In this document: piece by piece, positions 17,331-26,035 of the stretch
How the letters are laid out: the number at the start of each line of letters is the position of its first letter
Position numbering within the stretch: position 1 is the first letter of the stretch
Notes under the pieces: model-generated
What the model was told of the DNA's origin: nothing
Database searches by the model: none
Seen by the model: the letters and a program-made list of their open reading frames with translations, nothing else
DNA from: Bradyrhizobium sp. B097
Lineage (GTDB): Bacteria > Pseudomonadota > Alphaproteobacteria > Rhizobiales > Xanthobacteraceae
DNA length: 64,000 bases
Direction: 5' to 3'
NCBI RefSeq assembly: GCF_038957035.1
Contig: NZ_CP152412.1
Coordinates: 3,158,501-3,222,500, forward strand
Position numbers and translations under genes: made by a program

Positions 17331-18110
17331 ATGACCGACAACAGCGTTCTTCTCGAGAAGCGCGGGCAGGCGTTCTGGATCACCATCAACCGCCCGGACA
17401 AGCGCAACGCGCTCAATGCCGGTGTGATCGCGGGCATCGCCAGGGGTTATCGCGAGGCGCATGACGACAAGGACGTGCGTGTCATCGTGCTGACGGGCGC
17501 GGGCGACAAGGCGTTCTGCGCCGGCGCCGATCTGCAGAACAGCGGCGCGGCATTCTCGATGGATTTCTCGCGTCCGAATGTCGACTACGCCGATTTGCTG
17601 CGGCTGTCGCAGAACGCGACCAAGCCCGCGATCGCGCGGGTCGGCGGCGTCTGCATGGCGGGCGGCATGGGCCTGCTGTGCATGACCGATATGGCGGTCG
17701 CCGCCGATGGCGTGATCTTCGGCCTGCCGGAGGTGAAGGTCGGGGTGTTTCCGATGCAGGTGCTGAGCCTGCTGCAATCGATCGCGCCCGCACGCCTCAT
17801 CAACGAATGGGCACTGACCGGCGAGCCGTTCGATGCCGCGACCGCACAGGCTGCGGGCCTTCTCAACTACGTCGTGCCGGCGGCCGAGCTCGATGCCAAG
17901 GTCGATTGGCTGATCGGCCGCATCGTCGACAAGTCACCGACGGCGATCCGTCGCGGCAAATATGCGATGCGGGCGATTGCCTCGATGTCGTTCGACGAAA
18001 GCATCGCCTACACCGAAAGCCAGATCGCGCTGCTCGCGATGACCGAGGACGCCAAGGAAGGCCTCAAGGCGTTCGGCGAGAAGCGCAAGCCGACCTGGAC
18101 GGGGCGCTGA
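17331..18110 (+). CDS. enoyl-CoA hydratase/isomerase family protein
   Basis: A 259-residue crotonase-fold protein. ITINRPDKRNALNA begins the fold. The oxyanion-hole segments are AFCAGADLQN (about residues 62-71) and GGVCMAGGMGLLCMTD (about 103-118). The ATG at 17331 follows GGCAGGAAAC. An earlier in-frame start at 17190 lies inside the oxidoreductase gene and is rejected. The usual hydratase glutamate in the second segment is not evident, so it may catalyse a different crotonase reaction. It is probably co-transcribed with the molybdopterin enzyme. Confidence 0.85.
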   Translation: MTDNSVLLEKRGQAFWITINRPDKRNALNAGVIAGIARGYREAHDDKDVRVIVLTGAGDKAFCAGADLQNSGAAFSMDFSRPNVDYADLLRLSQNATKPAIARVGGVCMAGGMGLLCMTDMAVAADGVIFGLPEVKVGVFPMQVLSLLQSIAPARLINEWALTGEPFDAATAQAAGLLNYVVPAAELDAKVDWLIGRIVDKSPTAIRRGKYAMRAIASMSFDESIAYTESQIALLAMTEDAKEGLKAFGEKRKPTWTGR

Positions 18111-18158
18111 ACGGCGGACCCTGCTTCTCCTCGCCCCGAGTGCGGGGAGGGCTCGCTG

Positions 18159-18272
18159 CCAAAATATCGAAAACAACCCCATGCAAAGTAGCTGGGCGGC
18201 TGCCGGTGTCCGACACGGCAGCTTGACACGTCGGGCAACTCACCGGCATTATTCCATTATTCCGAAATCGCG
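18159..18272. repeat. family 3 intergenic repeat, reverse orientation
   Basis: Inverted copy of the element at 11932-12041, with CAAAATATCGAAAACAACCC at its left end and TCGGGCAACTCACC near its right. A GC-rich hairpin (CCCCG-AGTG-CGGGG, 18134-18147) lies just before it and may help end transcription of the hydratase gene; it has no T-tract. Confidence 0.75.
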
Positions 18273-18306
18273 CAAACGCACCTCGCCCCTCGGTATTTGG
18301 TCAGTC

Positions 18307-18603
18307 ATGACAAAGGACCTGAGTCCCGAAAACATCACAGGATGTCCTGTTGTCGAAGTTACGACCGCCAGCGGGGCGACGGAGCTTTGGATCGCCATAA
18401 CAGCCCATGACGAGGCAGAGGCGGCCGTTCAAAAGCGTGTCCCGCCGGGTCTTTCCGTCCGATACGTCGGAGTACTTCTGCCCAATGTCCCGATAAAGGA
18501 AATAACGGGCCGAGGCTGGTTTTATCCGGGTGAGGCTGTTCGGATCGCGCCACGACCCCCAAACGCCCCAGACACCAAAAGGCCGCCAACTGACTCGCCT
18601 TAG
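18307..18603 (+). CDS. hypothetical protein
   Basis: A 98-residue soluble protein starting MTKDLSPENITG. It has a proline-rich, charged C-terminus (PPNAPDTKRPPTDSP). The ATG at 18307 has only a weak upstream binding site. I recognise no family. The base composition here is visibly less GC-rich than in the flanking genes, as in the next small gene, which suggests acquired DNA. The frame extends upstream into a repeat element, and that part is rejected. Confidence 0.5.
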   Translation: MTKDLSPENITGCPVVEVTTASGATELWIAITAHDEAEAAVQKRVPPGLSVRYVGVLLPNVPIKEITGRGWFYPGEAVRIAPRPPNAPDTKRPPTDSP

Positions 18604-18611
18604 GGGACGAA

Positions 18612-18827
18612 ATGAATAGGTCAATCAAGGGCCGTTTGATCGCCTTAGCCGTAATTGAGCTGGCAATAGGCGCTATGTGGCTGTTCGGTACTACTAACCC
18701 GGCGATTTTCGCCGTGCTGACGATTGGTCTGCCCGTACTGGCTCTGATGGTTGCTCTGCCAATAGTGTTGTTGATCAGGTCCAATCGTTCTTCAATTCAA
18801 AACAAGCCGCCTTCAAATCCAAATTAG
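18612..18827 (+). CDS. small two-helix membrane protein, unknown
   Basis: A 71-residue protein with two hydrophobic segments (about residues 9-25 and 31-55) and a polar C-terminal tail. AGGGGA precedes the ATG at good spacing, and the gene begins eight bases after the 98-residue gene, so the two are probably one small operon. No family recognised. Its lower GC matches its neighbour and differs from the surrounding genes. Confidence 0.55.
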   Translation: MNRSIKGRLIALAVIELAIGAMWLFGTTNPAIFAVLTIGLPVLALMVALPIVLLIRSNRSSIQNKPPSNPN

Positions 18828-18944
18828 GCCAAGTGCTCCCGACGGGGTGACGCTTCAAACTATCAATCGCTGCCACCTCCCGCCACGATTGAACAAGGGG
18901 ATTCTTTCGGGGGCAGTATTCAAACTGACCCACTATCCGCCCAA

Positions 18945-18971
18945 CCCTCTCCCCGGAGACCGGGGTGAGGG
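18945..18971. terminator. GC-rich hairpin between convergent genes
   Basis: CCCTCTCCCC at 18945-18954 pairs with GGGGTGAGGG at 18962-18971 (one G-T pair) around a short loop. It lies between the plus-strand small operon and the minus-strand glcG gene, where a two-way terminator would be expected. No T-tract is present. The motif is also a common intergenic repeat in this genus. Confidence 0.45.
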
Positions 18972-18991
18972 AGCGCGATGCCCACCGCACG

Positions 18992-19420
18992 CTAGCCGGC
19001 GTTGGCCTTCAGGCCGGCGGCTTCGATGCCGGCCACGGCGCAGATCTCGTCATTGTCGGACGTGTCGCCGCTGACGCCGACGGCGCCGAGCAGGGTCGAG
19101 CCGTCCATGATCAGCACGCCGCCGGGGACCGGCACCAGCCGGCCCTGCGCCAGCGTGTTCACGCTGTCGATGAAATAGGCCTGCTCCTGCGCGCGCTGAA
19201 ACAGCGCCCGCGATCCCATCCCCAGCGCCAGCGCGCCATAGGCCTTGCCGTGGGCGATCTCGGCCCGCATCAGGCTGGTGCCGTCCTGCGCCGCCGTCAC
19301 CTTCACCGCGCCGCGCGCGTCGAGGATCGTAACGACCAGCGGCTTCAGCTTCTTCTCGACGCCCTTGGCGAGTGCGGCATCCAGAATCTTGCGGGCAGTT
19401 TCGAGAGTGAGCTCAGCCAT
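18992..19420 (-). CDS. glcG: GlcG/HbpS family heme-binding-like protein
   Basis: A 142-residue protein of the GlcG/HbpS/PduO-C fold: LTLETARKILDAALAKG at the start, VVTILDARGAVKVTAAQDG, and PVPGGVLIMDGSTLLGAVGVSGDTSDNDE near the end. The ATG at 19420 has AAGGAAAAGG upstream. It overlaps the end of the FAD/Fe-S oxidoreductase gene by eight bases. In glycolate operons glcG sits beside glcDEF, which supports a shared role in 2-hydroxyacid oxidation. Its exact function remains unclear in the family. Confidence 0.85.
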   Translation of the reverse strand: MAELTLETARKILDAALAKGVEKKLKPLVVTILDARGAVKVTAAQDGTSLMRAEIAHGKAYGALALGMGSRALFQRAQEQAYFIDSVNTLAQGRLVPVPGGVLIMDGSTLLGAVGVSGDTSDNDEICAVAGIEAAGLKANAG

Positions 19421-22391
19421 GGGCCTTTTCCTTTGTCGATAACGATCTGTCGGAATTTGATGTCGCACGTTTCAGGCTCATCGCCAATACGCTGGCGACA
19501 TGCAGCGGCGTGCGTCCGCTGCCGTCCTTGATCTGGTGCCGGCACGAGGTGCCGTCGGCCACGATCAGCGTGTCCTGATCCGCGCCGCGCACCGCGGGCA
19601 GCAGCGACAGCTCGGCCATCTCGATCGAGGCCTGATAGGTGTCCGCGCCATAGCCGAACGCGCCGGCCATGCCGCAGCAGCTCGACTCGATGGTCTTGAC
19701 GTCGAGGCCGGGCACCAGACGCAGCACCTTCTCCACCGGCTTGAATGCGCCGAAGGATTTTTGGTGGCAATGACCATGCACGACGGCCTTGCCGGCGACG
19801 GCGCCGAGCGGCAGGGCGAGCCGTCCGGCCTCGGCCTCCCGCACCAGAAACTCCTCGAACAGCAGGGCGTGGGCGCTGACGGTCTTCGCGGCCTCATCCG
19901 AACGCAACGACAGCAGCTCGTCGCGCAAGGTCAGCAGGCAGCTCGGCTCGAGCCCAATGATCGGCACGCCGCGCGCGGCGAACGGCGCGTAGGTCGCAAC
20001 CAGCCGGTCGAGCTCGGCTCGCGCCTGCTCGACGAGTCCGGCCGACAGGAACGTTCGGCCGCAGCACGGCGGGCGGCCGCCGTCCGACGATTTGGGCAGA
20101 TGCACGCGATAGCCGCCGGCGACCAGGACCTCGACCGCGGCGTCGAGATTCTCCCGCTCATAGCCGCGGTTGAACGTATCGGCGAACAGCACGACTTCGC
20201 GCCCCTCAGGCGGTCCCAGCACCTCGGCGTCCGGCCGGAAGGTGTCGCGGCGAAACGCCGGCAGCGCGCGCTTTGCGCTGATCCCGGCGAATTTCTCGAA
20301 CAGCGCGCGCAGCAGCGGGCTGCGGTTGCGCCAGTTCGCGAGCGGCGCGAAGCGCGAGGCGAGATCGACATAGCGCGGCAGGTAGCCGACCAGCCGGTCG
20401 CGCAGCGACAGGCCGTGCGTCGCGGCGCGGGCCGCCAGCACCTCGATCTTCATCTTGGCCATGTCGACGCCGGTCGGGCATTCATGGCGGCAGGCCTTGC
20501 AGGAGACGCAGAGTTTCAGCGTGTCCATCATCTCGTCGGAGGCGAGCGCGTCCGCACCCAACTGGCCCGAGATCGCGAGCCGAAGCGTGTTGGCGCGGCC
20601 GCGGGTGACGTCCTTCTCGTTGCGCGTCGCCCGATAGGACGGGCACATCACGCCGCCTTCGAGCTTGCGGCAGGCGCCGTTGTTGTTGCACATCTCGACC
20701 GCGCCCTGGAAGCCGCCGCCGGCGCCGGGATAGGCCGACCAGTCCAGCGCCGTCTTCAATTCGCCGACGCGATAGTCCGGCGAAAAACGAAACAGCGAGC
20801 GGTCGTCCATTTTCGGTGGATCGACGATCTTGCCCGGATTTAGCGTGTTGTCCGGATCGAAGCGCTGCTTGACCTCGCGGAAATCGGCCACGATGCGCGC
20901 GCCGAACATCGTCTCGTGGAATTCCGAGCGCACCAGGCCGTCGCCGTGCTCGCCGGAATGCGACCCCTTGTATTCGCGCACCATCGCGAAGGCTTCCTCG
21001 GCAATGGCGCGCATTGCCTTGACGTCCTTCTCGAGCTTCAGATTGAGCACCGGGCGCACATGCAGGCAGCCCTCGGAGGCGTGCGCATACATCGTGCCGC
21101 GGGTGCCATGCTTGGCGAACACGGCATTGAGCCGCTCGGTGTAGTCGGCAAGATGCGGCAGCGGCACCGCGCAATCCTCGACGAACGAGACCGGCTTGCC
21201 CTCCTGCTTCATCGACATCATGACGTTGAGCCCGGCTGCGCGGAAATCGGCGATGCCGGATTGCAGCGCGGGCTCGACGATCTCGACCACGCCGCCCCAT
21301 TTGCGCTGCGGTCTGTCCCAGCCGAAGCCGAGATCGCCCATCAGCTCGCCGAGCTGCTTCAGGCGCGCGAGGTTGTCGGCCTGATCCTCCTCGGCGAACT
21401 CGACCACAAGTATGGCGTCCGGATCGCCGCGCACGGCGGCGGAAATGATCGGCTGGAACATCGCGATCTCGCGTCCGAGCGCGATCATGGTGCGATCGAC
21501 CAGCTCGACCGCGATCGGCCGCAGCTTGACCAGATGCTGGGCCGCATCCATCGCCTCGTAGAAGCTGCCGAAATGGCAGACGCCGAGCGCCTTGTTGCGG
21601 ATGACAGGCCACAGCTTCAGCTCGACCCGCGTCGTGAAGGCGAGGGTGCCTTCCGAGCCGACCAGAAGATGCGCCATGTTGTTCGGCGCGTTGCGCGGCA
21701 CCAGCGCGTCGAGATTATAGCCGCCGACGCGGCGCTGCACCTTGGGGAATTTGTCCGCGATCTCGGCCGCCTCGCGCTCGCCGAGATCGAGCATGTCGCG
21801 GAATAGCTGCGATCCGCTGTCGGGAGCATTGACCCGCGTCAGGTCGCGCGGCACTTCGCCGAAATGCAGCAGTGTGCCGTCGGCGAGGGCCGCATCCATC
21901 GACAGCGTGTTGTCGCGCATCGTGCCGTAGCGCAACGAGCGGCCGCCGCAGGAATTGTTGCCGGCCATGCCGCCGATCGTGGCGCGCGACGCGGTCGAGA
22001 CGTCGACCGGAAACCACAGCCCATGCTTCCTGAGCTGACGGTTGAGATCGTCGAGCACGATGCCGGGCTCGACCACGCAGGTCCGGTTCTCGACGTCGAG
22101 CGAGAGGATGCGGTTCAGGTGCTTGGAGAGGTCGACCACGATGCCGTCGTTGACGGTCTGGCCGCATTGCGAGGTGCCGCCGCCGCGCGGGGTGACGATC
22201 CGTCCGGCGTCGCGGACGATCGCAAGCGTCCGCAGCGCCTCGTCGACGGTGCGCGGCACGACCACGCCGGCCGGCATGATCTGGTAGAACGAGGCGTCGG
22301 TCGCGTAGCGGCCGCGGTTGAAGGCATCGAAAAACACGTCGCCGGTCAGGTCGGACCGCAGGCGCTGTTCGAGCGAGGAGGCGTTCTTCAT
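19413..22391 (-). CDS. fused FAD-linked oxidase / Fe-S oxidoreductase (GlcD-GlcF, YdiJ type)
   Basis: A 992-residue fusion. The N-terminal half has an FAD-binding PCMH domain (TPRGGGTSQCGQTVNDGIVV around residue 70, ATIGGMAGNNSCGGRSLRYG around 140) and the FAD-oxidase C-terminal domain. The middle carries cysteine clusters (CNNNGACR and CPSY; CVSCKACRHECP) for Fe-S centres. The end has CCG domains (PCCGRTFLSAGL, ESSCCGMAGAFGYG). The size and order match YdiJ-type D-2-hydroxyacid dehydrogenases, which oxidise D-lactate, glycolate or D-2-hydroxyglutarate and pass electrons to the respiratory chain. With glcG downstream and serine-glyoxylate aminotransferase nearby, glycolate is an attractive but unproved substrate. 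Confidence 0.9.
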   Translation of the reverse strand: MKNASSLEQRLRSDLTGDVFFDAFNRGRYATDASFYQIMPAGVVVPRTVDEALRTLAIVRDAGRIVTPRGGGTSQCGQTVNDGIVVDLSKHLNRILSLDVENRTCVVEPGIVLDDLNRQLRKHGLWFPVDVSTASRATIGGMAGNNSCGGRSLRYGTMRDNTLSMDAALADGTLLHFGEVPRDLTRVNAPDSGSQLFRDMLDLGEREAAEIADKFPKVQRRVGGYNLDALVPRNAPNNMAHLLVGSEGTLAFTTRVELKLWPVIRNKALGVCHFGSFYEAMDAAQHLVKLRPIAVELVDRTMIALGREIAMFQPIISAAVRGDPDAILVVEFAEEDQADNLARLKQLGELMGDLGFGWDRPQRKWGGVVEIVEPALQSGIADFRAAGLNVMMSMKQEGKPVSFVEDCAVPLPHLADYTERLNAVFAKHGTRGTMYAHASEGCLHVRPVLNLKLEKDVKAMRAIAEEAFAMVREYKGSHSGEHGDGLVRSEFHETMFGARIVADFREVKQRFDPDNTLNPGKIVDPPKMDDRSLFRFSPDYRVGELKTALDWSAYPGAGGGFQGAVEMCNNNGACRKLEGGVMCPSYRATRNEKDVTRGRANTLRLAISGQLGADALASDEMMDTLKLCVSCKACRHECPTGVDMAKMKIEVLAARAATHGLSLRDRLVGYLPRYVDLASRFAPLANWRNRSPLLRALFEKFAGISAKRALPAFRRDTFRPDAEVLGPPEGREVVLFADTFNRGYERENLDAAVEVLVAGGYRVHLPKSSDGGRPPCCGRTFLSAGLVEQARAELDRLVATYAPFAARGVPIIGLEPSCLLTLRDELLSLRSDEAAKTVSAHALLFEEFLVREAEAGRLALPLGAVAGKAVVHGHCHQKSFGAFKPVEKVLRLVPGLDVKTIESSCCGMAGAFGYGADTYQASIEMAELSLLPAVRGADQDTLIVADGTSCRHQIKDGSGRTPLHVASVLAMSLKRATSNSDRSLSTKEKAHG

Positions 22392-22442
22392 CCCAGATCC
22401 GATGTGATCCGCGGCGCAACGAATATTGCCCGGGAATTATTC

Positions 22443-22451
22443 ATTCGATTG
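22443..22451. promoter_or_regulatory. single ATTCGATTG half-site upstream of the glcDF-glcG operon
   Basis: The nine-base arm of the operator at 23282-23305 recurs here, 52 bases upstream of the oxidoreductase start and 36 bases after the GntR gene's stop. No matching second arm is found at the same spacing. It suggests that the GntR regulator may also bind before the oxidoreductase operon. Confidence 0.4.
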
Positions 22452-22486
22452 AGCCGAGAATTACATTATGAATTCAAAATGAGCAA

Positions 22487-23239
22487 CTAGCTGCTCTGAG
22501 GCGTTGCCTCTGGGGCGGCGTCAGGCCCCTCGGCGAGGTGCTCGAGGGCGGCGCCCCGCTTGTTGCGCAGATGGGCGAACAGGATGTCGCTGAGCTCGCT
22601 GCTGGCGCGGCGGCGCAGCGCATCGAGGATCGCCTCGTGCTCGCGCATCGCCTCGGCCCAGCGCTGCCGCTTGCGGGCGAAGTTCGCGGAATAGCGCACG
22701 CGGCGGATCCGGCCCGCGAAGTTGGCGTAGGTCGTCTTCAGCGTCTCGTTGCGCGCAGCCGCGACGATGCTCTCGTGGATCTGCTGGTTGGTCTGGAAAT
22801 AGCCGTGCATGTCGCGGTGCAGGTAGTGGCCGTACATCTCGTAGTGCAGCCGCTCGATCGCCGCGATTTCCTCGTCCGTGATGCTCTCGCAGGCCAGCCG
22901 ACCGGCCAGGCTCTCCAGCCCGGCCATGACGTCGAACAGTTCCTCGAGGTCGCGCTGGCTGAGCTGGCGCACCCGCGCGCCGCGGTTGGGCAACAGCTCG
23001 ATCAGGCCCTCGGCGGCCAGCACCTTGAGCGCCTCGCGCAGCGGCGTCCTGGAGATCCCCAGCATTTCGCACAGCTGGCGTTCCGGAACGCGCCCGCCCT
23101 CGGGAATGTTGCCTTCCACGACGTAGTCGCGCAGCCGCAACAGGATCTCGCCGTGAAGCGAGACCTCCTGGCGGTCGCTGCCGTTGCCGGCGGCGGGTTG
23201 GGTGATCGGAACCCCGGTCTCGGGAATCGCAGATTTCAT
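22487..23239 (-). CDS. GntR-family regulator (FCD type) of the glyoxylate module
   Basis: A 250-residue regulator. Its winged helix (about residues 30-95) contains MLGISRTPLREALKVLAAEGL. The all-helical FCD domain follows (about 100-225), with HESIVAAARNE and EHEAILDALRR as ligand and metal-site segments. The start at 23239 (MKSAIPETG) is chosen; the frame continues upstream only as the antisense of the aminotransferase gene. It is divergent from the aminotransferase and lies upstream of the oxidoreductase operon. A perfect 9-bp inverted repeat sits in the divergent region. It probably senses a 2-hydroxy- or 2-oxoacid. Confidence 0.88.
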   Translation of the reverse strand: MKSAIPETGVPITQPAAGNGSDRQEVSLHGEILLRLRDYVVEGNIPEGGRVPERQLCEMLGISRTPLREALKVLAAEGLIELLPNRGARVRQLSQRDLEELFDVMAGLESLAGRLACESITDEEIAAIERLHYEMYGHYLHRDMHGYFQTNQQIHESIVAAARNETLKTTYANFAGRIRRVRYSANFARKRQRWAEAMREHEAILDALRRRASSELSDILFAHLRNKRGAALEHLAEGPDAAPEATPQSS

Positions 23240-23281
23240 ATTCTGAACAATAATTTGCCGGCGCGGTCGCGTCGATCTCCA

Positions 23282-23305
23282 CAATCGAATACCAAAATTC
23301 GATTG
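23282..23305. promoter_or_regulatory. operator-like inverted repeat in the gntR/aminotransferase divergent region
   Basis: CAATCGAAT, six bases, then ATTCGATTG: a perfect 9-bp inverted repeat in the 132-base gap between the divergent GntR and aminotransferase genes. It is AT-rich, the usual size for a GntR dimer site, and one arm recurs upstream of the glcDF operon at 22443. Confidence 0.65.
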
Positions 23306-23371
23306 ATAATACAAAAAATGAATGCAAAATGGTTGGCCAAGGAGCCGAAATCCGGCAATTGGGAGGTTCTC

Positions 23372-24571
23372 ATGCATCAAGGACGCCATTTTCTGCAGAT
23401 TCCGGGGCCGAGCCCCGTTCCGGATCGCATTCTTCGCGCGATGGACATGCCGGTCATCGACCACCGCAGCGCGGAGTTCGCCGAGCTTGGCCGCACCGTG
23501 CTCGAGGGAAGCGGCAAGATCTTCCAGACCGCAGGCCCGGTGGTGATCTTCCCGTCGTCGGGCACCGGCGCCTGGGAAGCTGCGATCGTCAACACGCTGT
23601 CGCCCGGCGACAGGGTCCTGATGGTCGAGACCGGGCACTTCGCCACGCTGTGGCGGCAGCTCGCCGGCCGTTTCGGCATCGAGGTCGACTTCATTGCCGG
23701 CGATTGGCGGCGCGGCGCCGACCCAGCGTTGATCGAAGCAAGGCTTGCCGCGGACGCCGCGCACAGCATCAAGGCTGTCATGGTCGTCCACAACGAGACC
23801 TCGACCGGCGCGACCAGCCGGATCGCCGACATCCGTGCCGCCATCGACCGCACCGCCCATCCGGCGCTGTTGATGGTCGATACCATTTCCTCGCTCGGCT
23901 CGGTCGACTACCGGCACGACGAGTGGAAGGTCGACGTCAGCGTCAGCTGCTCGCAGAAGGGTTTTATGCTGCCGCCCGGCCTCGGCTTCAACGCCATTTC
24001 GGAAAAGGCCCGCGCCGCGTCGCGCAGCAACAAGATGCCGCGCTCTTATTTCGACTGGGAGGAAATGCTGAAGCCGAACGCCAAGGGCTTCTTCCCCTAC
24101 ACGCCGGCGACGAACCTGCTCTACGGGCTGCGCGAGGCGATCGCGATGCTGCTGGAAGAGGGGCTCGACAACGTGTTCGCGCGCCATCGGCGGCTCGCCG
24201 CCGCGACGCGCGCGGCCGTCAATCAATGGGGGCTCGAGAATCTCTGTCAGGAGCCCTCGGAGTTTTCGCCGGTGCTGACCGCGGTGATGATGCCGCCCGG
24301 CCATGATGCCGATGCGTTCCGCAAGGCGGTGCTCGACAATTTCAACATGTCGCTCGGGGCCGGCCTGTCGAAGGTCGCCGGCAAGGTGTTCCGCATCGGT
24401 CATCTCGGCGAGTGCAACGAGCTGACGCTGCTCGGCGCGCTCACCGGCGTCGAGATGGGGCTGTCGGTCGCCGGCGTGCCGCACCGCTCGGGCGGCGTCG
24501 AGGCGGCGATGCGGCTGCTCGAGCAGCGCGATCAACGCAACGCGTCGCATCTGAAGGTGGTCAGCACTTAA
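23372..24571 (+). CDS. sgaA: serine-glyoxylate aminotransferase
   Basis: A 399-residue class-V PLP aminotransferase. The N-terminal GRHFLQIPGPSPVPDRIL and DHRSAEFAELG, FPSSGTGAWEAAIVNTLSPGD, and the Schiff-base lysine K196 in SQKGFMLPPGLGFN all match serine-glyoxylate/alanine-glyoxylate aminotransferases. It would convert glyoxylate and serine to glycine and hydroxypyruvate. The ATG at 23372 has GGGAGG upstream. A long open frame continues upstream but is only the antisense of the GntR gene. A close paralog lies at 26620. An MFS carrier follows 67 bases later. Confidence 0.9.
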   Translation: MHQGRHFLQIPGPSPVPDRILRAMDMPVIDHRSAEFAELGRTVLEGSGKIFQTAGPVVIFPSSGTGAWEAAIVNTLSPGDRVLMVETGHFATLWRQLAGRFGIEVDFIAGDWRRGADPALIEARLAADAAHSIKAVMVVHNETSTGATSRIADIRAAIDRTAHPALLMVDTISSLGSVDYRHDEWKVDVSVSCSQKGFMLPPGLGFNAISEKARAASRSNKMPRSYFDWEEMLKPNAKGFFPYTPATNLLYGLREAIAMLLEEGLDNVFARHRRLAAATRAAVNQWGLENLCQEPSEFSPVLTAVMMPPGHDADAFRKAVLDNFNMSLGAGLSKVAGKVFRIGHLGECNELTLLGALTGVEMGLSVAGVPHRSGGVEAAMRLLEQRDQRNASHLKVVST

Positions 24572-24638
24572 GCGCCGACCAACGGCATCCCGCACGCCAA
24601 CGGCTCAGAAAAATCGCGGAACAGGGAAGGGGAGGGAT

Positions 24639-25922
24639 ATGAGGCTTCGGTTCAAGGCCACCCATGTCGTGTTGGCCATGCTCTGCGTGATGTATTTCAT
24701 CACCTATGTCGACCGCGTCAACATCGGCACCGCGGCCAGCGAGATCCAGAAGGAGCTCGGTCTGTCGAACACCGAGCTCGGCCTGGTGTTCTCGGCCTTC
24801 GCCTATCCGTACCTGCTGTTCCAGGTGATCGGCGGCTGGGTCGGCGATCGCTTCGGGCCGCGCAAGACCTTGTTCTGGTGCGGCATGATCTGGGCTGCGG
24901 CGACCATCATGACCGGCTTTGTCCATGGTCTCGCCGCGCTGTTCGTCGCGCGCTTCGCGCTGGGGTTCGGCGAAGGCGCGACGTTCCCGACCGCGACCCG
25001 CGCCATGCAGTACTGGACGCCCGCGAACCGCCGCGGTTTCGCGCAAGGCCTCACGCACGCCTTCGCACGGCTCGGCAACGCGGTGACCCCGCCGGTGGTC
25101 GCGCTCCTGATCCTCTGGCTGACATGGCGCGGCGCCTTCGTCGCGCTCGGCATCGTCAGTCTGATCTGGGGCGTTGTGTGGGTCTGGTACTTCCGCAACC
25201 AGCCGGCCGACCATGGCTCGATCACCGCGGCCGAGCTTGCGACCTTGCCGCCGCGGCCGCAGGGCGAGCGGCCGAAGGTGCCGTGGGGACCGCTGTTGCA
25301 GCGGATGTGGCCGGTGACCTTGACCTATTTCTGCTACGGCTGGTGCCTGTGGCTCTACCTCAACTGGCTGCCGCTGTTCTTCAAGAACAATTACAGCCTC
25401 GATCTGAAGAACTCGGCGCTGTTCGCATCCGGCGTGTTCTTTGCCGGCGTCGTCGGCGACAGCATCGGCGGCGTGATCTCCGACCGCATTCTCGAGCGCA
25501 CAGGCAAAGTGCGGCTGGCGCGGCTCAGCGTGACGGTCGTGGGATTCGCGGGCGCGCTGCTGTCGCTGATGCCGATCCTGTTCGTTCACGACATCACGGT
25601 GGTCGCGCTCTGCCTGTCGGCTGGCTTCTTCTGCGCCGAGCTCGTGATCGGCCCGATGTGGTCGATCCCGATGGACATCGCGGCGAAATATTCCGGCACT
25701 GCCGCGGGGATCATGAACAGCGGCTCGGCTTTCGCGGCGATCGTCTCGCCGCTGGTCGCCGGTTTCGTCATCGACGCCACCGGAAACTGGTACCTGCCGT
25801 TCCTGATGTCGATGGGGCTGCTGCTGCTTGGTGGTTTCTCGGCGTTCCTGATGCATCCGGAGCGGCCGTTCGAGGAGACGAGCGAACTGGCGACGCCGGG
25901 GAAGGTGGTGGCCGCCGAATGA
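24639..25922 (+). CDS. MFS transporter, anion:cation symporter type
   Basis: A 427-residue major facilitator with 12 predicted helices. The loop after helix 2 carries GGWVGDRFGPRKTLF, the MFS signature. YFITYVDRVNIGTAA in the first helix is typical of the anion:cation symporter branch that carries sugar acids, phthalate and other carboxylates. RBS GGGGAGGG precedes the ATG. It follows the aminotransferase and is probably in the same operon, so a hydroxy- or oxoacid substrate is plausible. Confidence 0.88.
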   Translation: MRLRFKATHVVLAMLCVMYFITYVDRVNIGTAASEIQKELGLSNTELGLVFSAFAYPYLLFQVIGGWVGDRFGPRKTLFWCGMIWAAATIMTGFVHGLAALFVARFALGFGEGATFPTATRAMQYWTPANRRGFAQGLTHAFARLGNAVTPPVVALLILWLTWRGAFVALGIVSLIWGVVWVWYFRNQPADHGSITAAELATLPPRPQGERPKVPWGPLLQRMWPVTLTYFCYGWCLWLYLNWLPLFFKNNYSLDLKNSALFASGVFFAGVVGDSIGGVISDRILERTGKVRLARLSVTVVGFAGALLSLMPILFVHDITVVALCLSAGFFCAELVIGPMWSIPMDIAAKYSGTAAGIMNSGSAFAAIVSPLVAGFVIDATGNWYLPFLMSMGLLLLGGFSAFLMHPERPFEETSELATPGKVVAAE

Positions 25923-26035
25923 GCGGCTGCAGGTGCCTCCCGGCGCCGCCGGATATGCATGTCTGCCCCCCGCCGGGAGGAGAACAAACCCGGCGAAAAT
26001 GGTGACATGGATGCGATCTTGAAGAGAGGTCGGGA

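Noticed and set aside
22538..23371. A long plus-strand upstream extension of the first aminotransferase.
   Set aside because: This part is antisense to the GntR gene. The ATG at 23372 has a strong ribosome-binding site and aligns with the paralog.
22487..24595. A 702-codon minus-strand open frame.
   Set aside because: Only its last 251 codons (from 23239) encode the GntR regulator. The rest is antisense to the aminotransferase gene, which has clear family motifs.
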